64,000 nucleotides of DNA from positions 1,503,501 through 1,567,500 of the forward strand of contig NZ_AP028679.1 in the NCBI RefSeq assembly GCF_037076455.1, written 5' to 3'. Of the stretch, positions 42,657 through 53,446 are shown in pieces. The number at the start of each line of letters is the position of its first letter. Positions within the stretch are counted from its first letter, which is position 1. Position numbers and translations under genes: made by a program. This stretch comes from Desulfoferula mesophila (GTDB lineage: Bacteria; Desulfobacterota; Desulfarculia; Desulfarculales; Desulfarculaceae). Below the pieces are notes generated by a model. The model saw only the letters and a list, made by a program, of their open reading frames with translations, was not told the origin of the DNA and made no database searches.

Positions 42657-44000
42657 CTACGCGCCGCCGTTGGAATTGATCAGCGACGGCTGGCCGGTGG
42701 CTTCGCGCACCGCGCGCCACAGGCCGCCCTGGGGGTCCACCCGGCGGCGGTGCCCCACGGCCAGGGTAATGGGCACGTGCACGAAGTGGTTGCCCCAGGT
42801 GGACACCAGCATGCCGGTGCGCCCGCTCATGCCCGCGTGCACCGCGTGGTGCCCCAGGAAGCCGGTGAACACCCGGTCGTCGCTGCTGGCGGGCACCGAG
42901 CGGATGAGGTAGCTGGGGTCGATGTACTTCAAGGTCAGGGCCTTTTGCTTTTCCTTGAAATACTCGGTGATCCTCATCTTCAGATAGACCCCGATGTCGG
43001 CCAATACCGGGTTGCCGCTGGGGTCGGTGCCCAGGTCCTTGCCCTCGAAAAGCTTTTGCCCCGCGCCCTCGGCCACCAGCACCACCCCGTGGCCCCGGTC
43101 GTCCAGGCGCTTTTCTATTTGGGTCAACAGGCCGTGCTCGCCCTCCAGGTCGAACTCCACCTCCGGAATCAGGCAGAAGTTGACGTCGGCCAGGGCCAGG
43201 GTGGCCTGGGCGGCCACGAAGCCGCTGAGGCGGCCCATGAGCTTGACCAGGCCCAACCCGTTGGGTGCGCCGGTGGCCTCGTTGTGGGCCCCCCGGATGG
43301 CCCCGGTGGAGGCCTCCACGGCGGTCTCGAAGCCGAAGGAGCGCTCCACGAAGCTGATGTCGTTGTCGATGGTCTTGGGGATGCAGATCACCCCGATCTT
43401 GATTTTGCGTTTGCTTATTTCTTCGTATATCGCCTGGCCGGCCCGTAGGGTGCCGTCGCCGCCGATCATGAACAACAGGCCTATGTTTTGGCGCTCCAGG
43501 GAGTCCACGATGTCCTCCATGGGCTGGGGCCCCCGGCTCATGCCCAGGAAGGAGCCGCCCCGGCCGTGGATGCCCTCCACCACCGTGGGAGTCAGATCCA
43601 TCATCTGGAAGCCGTACTTGGGGATGAAGCCCTGCAGGCCGAAACGCACCCCCACGATGTTGCGCACCCCGTAGATATAGTGGAGTTGCAGCACGATGGA
43701 CCGGACCAGGGAGTTGATGCCCGGACACATGCCCCCGCAGGTGACAATGGCGGCCTTCAGTTTGGGGGGGTCGAAGTAGATCTTGCTGCGCGGTCCGGCC
43801 AACTCAAAGGAGGGCGGCGTCTTCTTGCCCCTGATGTCCTGGGGGTAGGGGTATACCAAAACCCGGTCGTTTTCCCCGATGAACCTGCAGGCGGTGCCGT
43901 CCGGCCCGCACATCGCCGCCGCCGGGTTGCCGATCTTGGAGGGGCCCAGGGAGGGGATCTCGGTCTGGTTGGCCGTAATGTTATGCCTGTCCTCGTGCAC
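42657..44000 (-). CDS. 6-phosphofructokinase (group II long type)
   Basis: Phosphorylates fructose-6-phosphate. The protein is 447 residues, the long type also found in spirochaetes, plants and some delta-group bacteria. The phosphoryl-donor signature is mixed: GGDGT has the Gly (E. coli position 104) associated with ATP use, while PKTIDND has the Lys (position 124) typical of pyrophosphate-dependent enzymes. The Gly is the stronger determinant, so ATP use is favoured. GTG at 44000 has a strong AGGAGAG ribosome site; a TTG at 44024 would add eight residues. Confidence 0.9.
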   Translation of the reverse strand: MHEDRHNITANQTEIPSLGPSKIGNPAAAMCGPDGTACRFIGENDRVLVYPYPQDIRGKKTPPSFELAGPRSKIYFDPPKLKAAIVTCGGMCPGINSLVRSIVLQLHYIYGVRNIVGVRFGLQGFIPKYGFQMMDLTPTVVEGIHGRGGSFLGMSRGPQPMEDIVDSLERQNIGLLFMIGGDGTLRAGQAIYEEISKRKIKIGVICIPKTIDNDISFVERSFGFETAVEASTGAIRGAHNEATGAPNGLGLVKLMGRLSGFVAAQATLALADVNFCLIPEVEFDLEGEHGLLTQIEKRLDDRGHGVVLVAEGAGQKLFEGKDLGTDPSGNPVLADIGVYLKMRITEYFKEKQKALTLKYIDPSYLIRSVPASSDDRVFTGFLGHHAVHAGMSGRTGMLVSTWGNHFVHVPITLAVGHRRRVDPQGGLWRAVREATGQPSLINSNGGA

Positions 44001-44082
44001 TTGCTCTCTCCTGCTTGAAGGCAACCGTTAAGCAGCACGCTAGCACCGGGAAATAGGCGGGTCAAGTTGCGCTTTGGCGACC

Positions 44083-44110
44083 TTTACAACCGGTGGGGTT
44101 GTGCTACCAT
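44083..44110 (+). promoter_or_regulatory. Possible sigma-70 promoter for the Kdo8N-type operon
   Basis: TTTACA (44083-44088) and TACCAT (44105-44110) are 16 bases apart, about 80 bases before the ATG of the first gene. Moderate match only. Confidence 0.4.
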
Positions 44111-44190
44111 CGTAGTGCCCCGCCTCGGCGGGCCGGTTGGGTTAAACCGAAATTTCCCGCCCCTGGCGGTTGCAAGTAAAGGATGGATAC

Positions 44191-45351
44191 ATGTCCACGA
44201 TTTTTACCAATGAAGGCATCCGCCGCCTGGTGTTCGGCCAGGGCGCGGCGGCGCGTTTGGGCGAGGAACTGACCCTTTTGGGGGCCAAGCAGGCCCTGGT
44301 GGTCATAGACCCTGCGCTGGCCGGGGCCGAAGCGGTGGGGCCCGCCCTGGAGAGCCTGAAAACGGCCGGGGTGGCTTATGAGGTCTTCAGCGACCTGACC
44401 CGCGAGCCCGAGCCGGCCGAGGCCGACGCCGCCGCCGCCCTGGGCAAAAAGTTGGGCGCCCAGGCCGTGGTGGGCATCGGCGGGGGCAGCGCCCTGGACC
44501 TGGCCAAGGCCGCGGGGGTGCTCATCACCAACCCCGGCCAGGCCACCGACTACGTGGGCCTGGATCTGGTCAAAGAGCCCGGCGTGCCGGTTATCTGCCT
44601 GCCCACCACCGCGGGTACCGGCAGCGAGGTGACCTTCACCGCCGTGTTCACCCGGCGCTCCGACAAGTTCAAGGGCGGCATCAACGGCAGCCTGCTCTAT
44701 CCCCACGCGGCCATCCTGGACCCGTTGCTCACCGTGAGCTGCCCGCCTTACGTCACCGCCATCACCGGCATGGACGCCCTGACCCACGCCATGGAGGCCT
44801 ACACCAGCCTCGCGGCCACCCCCCTGAGCGATCTGAACGCCCTGGCGGCCATCGAGCTGATCGGTCGGCACCTGGCCCCGGCCGTGGCCCACGGCGGCAA
44901 TCTGGAGGCCCGCGAGGGCATGCTGCTGGCCTCCCACCTGGCCGGTCTGGCCCTGGCCCAGGCCGGGGTCGGCGCGGTGCACGCCATGGCCTATCCCCTG
45001 GGCGCCTTCTACGACATACCCCACGGCGAGGCCAACGCCCTGCTGCTACCTTACGTGCTGCGCTACAACCTCATGGCCTGCCCGGAGCGCTTCGCCGCCA
45101 TGGCCTACACCCTGGCCGAGCTGCCCGAGGACCTGAGCACCATGGAGGCGGCGGCCGCCTGCGTGGAGGAGGTCGCCGACCTGAGCGCCATGGTGGGCAT
45201 CCCCACCAGCCTGCGCCAGCTCAAGGTGCCCGAGGACTCGGTGCCCGCCATGGCCGAAAAAGCCATGACCGTGGCCCGGCCCATCGCCAACAACCCCCGC
45301 CGGGTCAGCGCCGAGGACCTGGAGATCATCTACCGCGAAGCCTTTGTGTAG
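44191..45351 (+). CDS. kdnB: Iron-containing alcohol dehydrogenase, KdnB candidate (Kdo 8-dehydrogenase)
   Basis: Group III metal-dependent dehydrogenase, 386 residues, with GGGSALDLAK for NAD binding and all metal ligands (Asp and His in TGMDALTHAME; His in AVHAMAY and IPHGEAN). Followed immediately by a DegT-type aminotransferase and KdsB, it matches the Shewanella kdnB-kdnA-kdsB cluster. There KdnB oxidises the C8 hydroxyl of Kdo to an aldehyde that KdnA aminates. The family alone would only say alcohol dehydrogenase; the specific role rests on gene order. It is clearly different from the paralogue at 11117. Confidence 0.75.
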   Translation: MSTIFTNEGIRRLVFGQGAAARLGEELTLLGAKQALVVIDPALAGAEAVGPALESLKTAGVAYEVFSDLTREPEPAEADAAAALGKKLGAQAVVGIGGGSALDLAKAAGVLITNPGQATDYVGLDLVKEPGVPVICLPTTAGTGSEVTFTAVFTRRSDKFKGGINGSLLYPHAAILDPLLTVSCPPYVTAITGMDALTHAMEAYTSLAATPLSDLNALAAIELIGRHLAPAVAHGGNLEAREGMLLASHLAGLALAQAGVGAVHAMAYPLGAFYDIPHGEANALLLPYVLRYNLMACPERFAAMAYTLAELPEDLSTMEAAAACVEEVADLSAMVGIPTSLRQLKVPEDSVPAMAEKAMTVARPIANNPRRVSAEDLEIIYREAFV

Positions 45352-45364
45352 GGAGTGAGAGAAC

Positions 45365-46558
45365 ATGCCGGGATTCGAGTGGCTGGGTAAGGAAGAGACC
45401 AAGGCCGTAAACGAAGTGATGCAGCGGGGGGTGCTGTTCCGTTACGAGTTCGCCGACCAGCGCCAAGGGGTGTACATGGTGCGGCGCTTCGAGGAAGAGT
45501 TCGCCGCCTACACCGGCGCGTCCCACGCCCTGGCCGTCACCAGCGGCAGCGCGGCCCTCAAGGTGGCCCTGGCCGCTATGGGCGTCGGCTACGGCGACGA
45601 GGTCATCACCCAGGGCTTCACCTTCGTGGCCACCTGGGAGGCCATCTTGGACTGCGGGGCCAAGCCGGTGTTCTGCGAGGTGGACGAGAGCCTGTGCCTG
45701 GACCCCGAGGACCTCAAGAAGAAGATCACCGACAAGACCCGTTGCATCGTACCGGTGCACATGATGGGAGCCCAGGCCCGCATCAACGAGATCATGGACA
45801 TCGCCAAACAGGCGGGCATCCCGGTGCTGGAAGACACCGCCCAGGCGGCGGGCTGCACCCTTAAGGGCAAGCACGTGGGCACCTTCGGGGCCATGGGCAC
45901 CTTCAGCTTCGACTCGGTGAAGACCCTCACCTGCGGCGAGGGGGGCATGGTCATCAGCAACGACCCCGAGCTGTACCAGAACGCCAGCGAGTACCACGAC
46001 CACGGCCACGACCACAAGCCGGTGGGCCGGGGCAACGAGGGCCGGCGTTTCATGGGCATGAACTTCCGCATGATGGAGCTGCAGGGGGCCCTGGGCGTGA
46101 CCCAGTTGGCCAAGCTGGACAAGATGGTGGCCACCCAGCGGGCCAACAAGGCCGCCCTCAAGGAGGCCCTGGCCCGGGTTCCCGGGGTGAGCTTCCGTTA
46201 TCTGCCCGACGAGGCCGGCGACTCGGCCACCTTCCTGGCCTGGTTCCACGAGACTCCCGAGGCCGCCACGCGCTTCGCCGGCCTCTTGGCCGAGGAGGGC
46301 GTGCCGGCCATCCCCTGGGGCAAGAACACCTGGCACGCCTATCCCCATTGGGAGCACCTGCACGCGGGCGCATCCCTGGCCAAGAGCGGCTGGCCCTTCG
46401 ACCGGCCCGAGGGCCGGGCCGAGTATGACGCCGACGCGCTGCCCCAGACCGACGCCATCCTTTCCCGCTGCCTGAGCTGGCAGATCATGCTGGGCTGGGA
46501 CGAGGCGCGCCTGAAGCACATGACCGAGGTAATCAACCGCGTCGCGGCGGCGATGTAG
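45365..46558 (+). CDS. kdnA: DegT/DnrJ/EryC1-family aminotransferase, KdnA candidate
   Basis: PLP-dependent sugar aminotransferase, 397 residues. The PLP lysine lies in FSFDSVKTLTCGEGG; other motifs are TSGSAALKVAL, EDTAQAAG and FRMMELQGALG. In the kdnB-kdnA-kdsB arrangement it would convert 8-oxo-Kdo to 8-amino-3,8-dideoxy-Kdo (Kdo8N), a component of lipopolysaccharide core. It begins 13 bases after the dehydrogenase and ends 5 bases before kdsB. An O-antigen amino sugar role is the alternative, but no other O-antigen genes are nearby. Confidence 0.8.
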   Translation: MPGFEWLGKEETKAVNEVMQRGVLFRYEFADQRQGVYMVRRFEEEFAAYTGASHALAVTSGSAALKVALAAMGVGYGDEVITQGFTFVATWEAILDCGAKPVFCEVDESLCLDPEDLKKKITDKTRCIVPVHMMGAQARINEIMDIAKQAGIPVLEDTAQAAGCTLKGKHVGTFGAMGTFSFDSVKTLTCGEGGMVISNDPELYQNASEYHDHGHDHKPVGRGNEGRRFMGMNFRMMELQGALGVTQLAKLDKMVATQRANKAALKEALARVPGVSFRYLPDEAGDSATFLAWFHETPEAATRFAGLLAEEGVPAIPWGKNTWHAYPHWEHLHAGASLAKSGWPFDRPEGRAEYDADALPQTDAILSRCLSWQIMLGWDEARLKHMTEVINRVAAAM

Positions 46559-46563
46559 AAACC

Positions 46564-47310
46564 ATGGCCCTGCACGTAATCATCCCGGCCCGCTACGGCT
46601 CCAGCCGCTTTCCGGGCAAGCCCCTGGTGAAGATCGCGGGCCGGCCCATGATCCAGCACGTCATGGAGCGGGCCTCCCGGGCCCAGGGGGTGGCCACCGT
46701 GGCCGTGGCCACCGACGACGAGCGGGTGGCCCGGGCGGTGGAGGCCTTTGGCGGCAAGGCGATCATGACCCCGGAGGCCTGCCGCAGCGGCAGCGACCGG
46801 GTGGCCCTGGCCGCCCAGTCTCTGGGCCTGGGCGACGACGAGCTGGTGGCCAACGTGCAGGGCGACCAGCCCCTGCTGCCGCCGGAGGTGCTGGAGGAGT
46901 GCGCCGCGCCCCTATTGGCCGAGCCTGAGCTGGGCCTGGCCACCCCGGTGGTGGCCATCACCAACCCCGGCGAGGTGCCCGACCCCAACCACGTCAAGAC
47001 GGTGATGGACGTGCGCGGCAACGCCCTGTATTTCTCGCGCCTGCCGGTGCCCTTTCCCCGCGATGGCGAGGAGACCACCTATTACAAGCACCTGGGGGTC
47101 TACGTCTTTCGCAACAGCTTCCTCGGCCTCTTCGCTTCCCTGCCCACCGGCACCCTGGAGCAGGTGGAAAAGCTGGAGCAGCTGAGGGCCCTGGAGCACG
47201 GCCACCCGGTGCGCTGCGTGATCACCCGCCACGACTCGCCGGAAGTGGACCGCCCCGGCGACGCCCTCAGGGTGGAGGGAATCCTCCTGGGCGGCGGCCA
47301 GGGCGACTGA
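46564..47310 (+). CDS. kdsB: 3-deoxy-manno-octulosonate cytidylyltransferase (CMP-Kdo or CMP-Kdo8N synthetase)
   Basis: Activates Kdo, or Kdo8N, with CTP for lipid A glycosylation. The protein is 248 residues with N-terminal PARYGSSRFPGKPL, the metal-site VQGDQPLLPPE and KHLGVYVFRNSFL. Its position directly after KdnA suggests it activates the amino form, as reported for Shewanella KdsB. No second kdsB is seen here. Confidence 0.93.
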   Translation: MALHVIIPARYGSSRFPGKPLVKIAGRPMIQHVMERASRAQGVATVAVATDDERVARAVEAFGGKAIMTPEACRSGSDRVALAAQSLGLGDDELVANVQGDQPLLPPEVLEECAAPLLAEPELGLATPVVAITNPGEVPDPNHVKTVMDVRGNALYFSRLPVPFPRDGEETTYYKHLGVYVFRNSFLGLFASLPTGTLEQVEKLEQLRALEHGHPVRCVITRHDSPEVDRPGDALRVEGILLGGGQGD

Positions 47311-47315
47311 GAGTC

Positions 47316-47993
47316 ATGAACCTGGAGCCGGGCCGGAGCGCCTTTTTCGGGGCGGGCCCGGCCTGGCTTTTCTATGGGGCCGGGGCCTTGTCCCTGGCCC
47401 TGTTGTTTTGGGGCCTGGCCCGGCGCAGTGGCCGCGAGCCCGTGGGCTGGGATCCCCGGCGCTGGCTCCTTTTGGGGCCGTTGTGGCCCGTGGCCCCGGT
47501 GCGGGCCGTTCTATTGGCCCTGGCCTGGTGGCCCTTGTGGCTCATGGCCTTGGGCAGCGCCCTGTGGCAGGCCCATCTTTGGCTTTTCCCCTTCCTGCGC
47601 GGTCCGCTCTATCCCGGCTTTTCCTGGGCCATGGATTGGCTGGGGGCCGTCTTCACCATAGCCTGCGGCGCGTTGTTTCTGCTGCGTTTCATCGTGTGGT
47701 TCAAGGGGCCGGCCCCGGTGAGCCTGTGGGCCCTGCTGTTGGGCTCTCTCACCGGATTCAGCGGCTTTGTGGCCGAGGCGGCGCGTCTGAGTGCCACCCG
47801 GCCCGATTGGGCCTGGTCCTCCTCGGTGGGCATGCGGCTGGCCGAGCTTTGGATAGGCGGGGCCACGGACACGGCCTTGCTGGTCACCTGGTGGGCGCAC
47901 GCCGGGCTGGGGCTTTTGGCCCTGGCCCTGTTGCCCTGGGTGCGGGTTGCCTGGCCGGGCCCTTGCGCTCCCGAGCCGCCGGTGGCATCTTAG
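47316..47993 (+). CDS. Multi-pass membrane protein, possible NarI/DsrM-like cytochrome b domain
   Basis: A 225-residue protein with about five or six hydrophobic segments. I do not recognise it firmly. The helix arrangement and histidines in WQAHLWLF and WWAHAGLGLL recall the haem-binding membrane subunits of nitrate reductase gamma and HdrE/DsrM, but only two candidate haem ligands are obvious. It starts five bases after kdsB and ends six bases before recN, so it is probably co-transcribed with them; the function may be unrelated to either. Confidence 0.65.
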   Translation: MNLEPGRSAFFGAGPAWLFYGAGALSLALLFWGLARRSGREPVGWDPRRWLLLGPLWPVAPVRAVLLALAWWPLWLMALGSALWQAHLWLFPFLRGPLYPGFSWAMDWLGAVFTIACGALFLLRFIVWFKGPAPVSLWALLLGSLTGFSGFVAEAARLSATRPDWAWSSSVGMRLAELWIGGATDTALLVTWWAHAGLGLLALALLPWVRVAWPGPCAPEPPVAS

Positions 47994-47998
47994 TCGTC

Positions 47999-49708
47999 AT
48001 GCTTACCTACCTGGGCATAAAGAACTTCGCGCTCATCAAGTCCCTGGGGCTGGAGCCGGGGCCGGGGCTGACCGTGCTCACCGGCGAGACCGGGGCGGGC
48101 AAGTCCATCATCCTGGCGGCGGTGAGCATGCTCATCGGCCAGCGGGCCGCCTCGGACCTGATACGCGCCGGTTCGGAGCAGGCGGTGCTGGAGGCCCAGT
48201 TCGTGCTGGACCCGGCCAGCGATCCGGCCCTGCGCCTGGCCGGCGAGGGGATGGAGGGGGCGGAGGGCGAACTGGTGGTGCGCCGCCTGGTGAACCGCGA
48301 GGGCCGCAACCGGGTGCAGGTGAACGGCAACCTGGCCACCCTGGGGCTTTTGGCCGACCTGGGGCCCGAGCTGGTCAGCGTGGTGGGCCAGCACGCCTCC
48401 CAGGCCCTGCTAAAAAGCGAGGAGCAGCTCTGGCTGCTGGACGCCTTCGGCGGCCTGGAGGAGCGGGCCCAACAGGTGGGGCGGGCGGTGGCCGCGGTGC
48501 GCGAGCTGGACCGGGAGCTGGAGGATCGGCGCAGAGCCCAGGCCCAGCGCGAGCAGCGCCGCCGGGAGCTGGAAGAGCTGGTCAAGGAGTTGGAGGCGGC
48601 GAACCTGGACCCGGAGGAAGAGGCGGCCCTCAAGGCCGAGCGCAACCTCATGGTCAACTCCCAGGAGATCGCCGATCTGGCCCGCCAGGCCCACCAGGGG
48701 CTCTACGCGGCCGACGGCTCGGCCCTGGAAATGCTGGATCGCAACCGCGCGGGGTTGGCCCAGCTGGCCGAGCTGGACCCCGGCATGAAGGAGGCCGCCG
48801 CTCGTCTGGAAGAGGCTTTCTACCTCTTGGAAGACGTGGCCCACCAGGTGCGCGACTACGAGGCGGGCCTCAACTTCGATCCCTATCGCCTGGAGTGGCT
48901 GGAGGAGCGCTTGCACGGCATCCGCCGCCTTACCCGGCGCTACGGCGGGGACGTGAGCGGGGCCTTGGAGACCCTGGCCCAGGCCAAGGAGGATCTGGCC
49001 GGCCTGGACAGCGGCGAGCAGCGTTTGGAAGAGCTGGCGGCCCGGCGGGAGCAGGCCCTGGGCGAGGCCCTGGAGTTGGCCCGGGAGCTGAGTGGGGAGC
49101 GCCGCGCGGCCGCCCAGCGCCTGGGCCGGGCCGCCGAGACCGAACTGGCCCAGCTCAGCCTGGCCGCCTGCCGCCTGCGGGTGGATTTCAACCAGCCCGG
49201 AGGCGCGGCCCTGGACACCGAGGCCGGCCCCCTGGGCTCGCGCGGGTTGGAGCAGGCCGAGATACTCATCGCCCCCAACCCCGGCGAGGGCTTTAGGCCC
49301 CTCAGGCGCATCGCCAGCGGCGGGGAGCTGTCGCGCATGCTCCTGGCCCTGCGCACCCTGGTGGCCCGCCGCCACGGCGCGCCCACCCTTATCTTCGACG
49401 AGGTGGACGCGGGCATCGGCGGGGCCACCGGCTCGGCGGTGGGGCAAAAGCTGGCTGCCCTGGCCACGGCGGGGCAGGTGATCTGCATCACCCATCTGCC
49501 CCAGATCGCCGCCTGGGCCGACCGTCACTATGCGGTGGAAAAAACGGTGAGCGACGGGCGGACCGCCACTCGTCTCAGCCTGTTGGACGAGGACGGCCGC
49601 CTGGACGAACTAAGCCGCATGCTGGCCGGGGGCGGGCCCCAGTCCACCGCCCGGCAGCACGCCGGGCAGCTTCTGGAGTCGGCCCGCCAGGCCAAAAAGA
49701 GTCTCTAG
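47999..49708 (+). CDS. recN: DNA repair protein RecN
   Basis: SMC-like ATPase that holds DNA ends during double-strand-break repair; 569 residues. Head motifs are at both ends: Walker A TGETGAGKS (about 33-41), and near the C terminus the signature IASGGELSRMLLALR and Walker B TLIFDEVDAGIGG. A long charged coiled-coil lies between. ATG at 47999 is chosen because MLTYLGIKNFALI is the family N terminus. Its TAG stop shares the palindrome CTAG with the stop of the convergent lipoprotein gene. Confidence 0.95.
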   Translation: MLTYLGIKNFALIKSLGLEPGPGLTVLTGETGAGKSIILAAVSMLIGQRAASDLIRAGSEQAVLEAQFVLDPASDPALRLAGEGMEGAEGELVVRRLVNREGRNRVQVNGNLATLGLLADLGPELVSVVGQHASQALLKSEEQLWLLDAFGGLEERAQQVGRAVAAVRELDRELEDRRRAQAQREQRRRELEELVKELEAANLDPEEEAALKAERNLMVNSQEIADLARQAHQGLYAADGSALEMLDRNRAGLAQLAELDPGMKEAAARLEEAFYLLEDVAHQVRDYEAGLNFDPYRLEWLEERLHGIRRLTRRYGGDVSGALETLAQAKEDLAGLDSGEQRLEELAARREQALGEALELARELSGERRAAAQRLGRAAETELAQLSLAACRLRVDFNQPGGAALDTEAGPLGSRGLEQAEILIAPNPGEGFRPLRRIASGGELSRMLLALRTLVARRHGAPTLIFDEVDAGIGGATGSAVGQKLAALATAGQVICITHLPQIAAWADRHYAVEKTVSDGRTATRLSLLDEDGRLDELSRMLAGGGPQSTARQHAGQLLESARQAKKSL

Positions 49709-50838
49709 CGGGTGCGCAGCACCTGGCCCGGCTCGAAGGTGAGGGGCCGGGAAACGGTCATGACCTTGGGCTTGGGCGGGGGCTCCACCGCCTTGAAGGA
49801 CATGTTGCCGCCGCCCTTGGAGGTGGCTTCCATGTTGGCCGCCTGCAACTCCTGGTCGGTGACCGCCTGTTCTTTGGCCTTTTGCGCCGCTTCCTCTTCT
49901 TCTTGCTTGGCCTTTTCTTCTGCGGCCTTTTCCGCGGCCTTCCTCTCGGCATCCTCGGCGGCCAGCCAGACCACTTCGCCCCAGGAGGTGCGGCTGTCCA
50001 GCTGGGTCAGCTTTATGCGGCCCACCACCGGGCCGGGCAGGTAGAGCAGCCGGCCGCTGCCGGCCTTGATGGCCTCGCCGCGGCCATAGGCCACCAGCTC
50101 GGCACCCACGGGCAAGCCTGTGTCGCGGCCCACGGTCACCTGGATGCGCTTGCCGTCCACGGCCAGGATGAAGCCCACCCAGGCCTGGGCCGCGATGTTC
50201 TGGCCGATCCAACGCAGGGAGGGCTCAACCATTTCGGCCTGCAGCTTGTCCACGCTCTTGGGCGGGAAGGGCTGGCCCATGCGGATGTTGCTGGCATCGA
50301 TGGCGGTCAGCTCGGCGCGGGTGGTCTCGGTGGTCTCGGCCAGGATAACCCCCGTGGCCACATCGATGAGCTTGAGGTCCAACTCCATGACCGCGAAGGG
50401 TTGGTTTTCCCGGAAGCCGTAGATGCCGGTCTTGTCGTATTGCACGGCCAGGTTTACCAGCGCGCCGGAGAGCACCGTGTTGAGGCCCAGGGTGCGGGCC
50501 GCGGCCACGATGCGGTCTTCGCTGTTCTGAATGGCCGGGTTTACCTTGGTGAGGGCCTGGCGCAGCTCCGTGAAGTCGACCAGCACCATGCCGCCTTGCT
50601 TGCCCAGCCGCTGGCTGATGGCCAGGCCCAGCGCCTTGGCCCTGGCTTCCAGGCCGGGAAGGCGGCTTAGGAAGGGTGCCACCACCACTCGCTTGCGCAG
50701 ATTGGTGTCCTGGCTGTCCATGAGGTCGTGCCAGTAGTCGCTCATGCTCTGGGTGAAGCCGCAGCCCAGGGCGGTAAGGGCAATGCCCATGAGCAGCACG
50801 ACCGCCAGAAGCCGGGGGTGGCATTTAATTCGGTGCAT
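49705..50838 (-). CDS. Lipoprotein with CsgG/FlgT-like domain
   Basis: A 377-residue exported lipoprotein. The signal peptide ends in the lipobox LTALGC (Cys near residue 26). The following region (VVVAPFLSRLPGLEARAKALGLAISQRL, then LGLNTVLSGALVNL) resembles periplasmic CsgG/FlgT/TolB-type domains used in outer-membrane secretion or flagellar assembly. A C-terminal SH3-like segment (VGRDTGLPVGAELVAY, GPVVGRIKL) is also reminiscent of FlgT. An Ala/Lys/Glu-rich coiled-coil (about 300-330) follows. The exact function is unknown. The start has an AGGAGAG ribosome site and a good promoter. Confidence 0.75.
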   Translation of the reverse strand: MHRIKCHPRLLAVVLLMGIALTALGCGFTQSMSDYWHDLMDSQDTNLRKRVVVAPFLSRLPGLEARAKALGLAISQRLGKQGGMVLVDFTELRQALTKVNPAIQNSEDRIVAAARTLGLNTVLSGALVNLAVQYDKTGIYGFRENQPFAVMELDLKLIDVATGVILAETTETTRAELTAIDASNIRMGQPFPPKSVDKLQAEMVEPSLRWIGQNIAAQAWVGFILAVDGKRIQVTVGRDTGLPVGAELVAYGRGEAIKAGSGRLLYLPGPVVGRIKLTQLDSRTSWGEVVWLAAEDAERKAAEKAAEEKAKQEEEEAAQKAKEQAVTDQELQAANMEATSKGGGNMSFKAVEPPPKPKVMTVSRPLTFEPGQVLRTR

Positions 50839-50873
50839 GGTTTCTCTCCTGGTTGCGAACCTGGTCCCTGGGC

Positions 50874-50902
50874 ATTATCGCTGCCTTGACGGCAGTTGTA
50901 AA
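50874..50902 (-). promoter_or_regulatory. Sigma-70 promoter of the lipoprotein gene with spacer inverted repeat
   Basis: On the minus strand TTTACA (50897-50902) and GATAAT (50874-50879) are 17 bases apart, each one base from consensus. The spacer holds the inverted repeat CTGCC-TTGAC-GGCAG (50881-50895), which could be an operator. Confidence 0.65.
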
Positions 50903-50937
50903 CACCCGGCCGCGTTCACTGGGTATCAATCTGGGTA

Positions 50938-53345
<2,408 letters not shown>

Positions 53346-53446
53346 TTATCCCGACAAGGGCCCGCCTGGCAAGTGCCTGGCTCCTTGCTCATTGAATCAA
53401 GTGGTTGGCCGGGAGGCCCGGTCTCGGTGACGTGTCCGGGGCGGGC

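Noticed and set aside
47408-47998. Upstream extension of recN overlapping the membrane protein
   Set aside because: RecN similarity begins at the ATG at 47999; the extension is a shadow frame over the membrane-protein gene.
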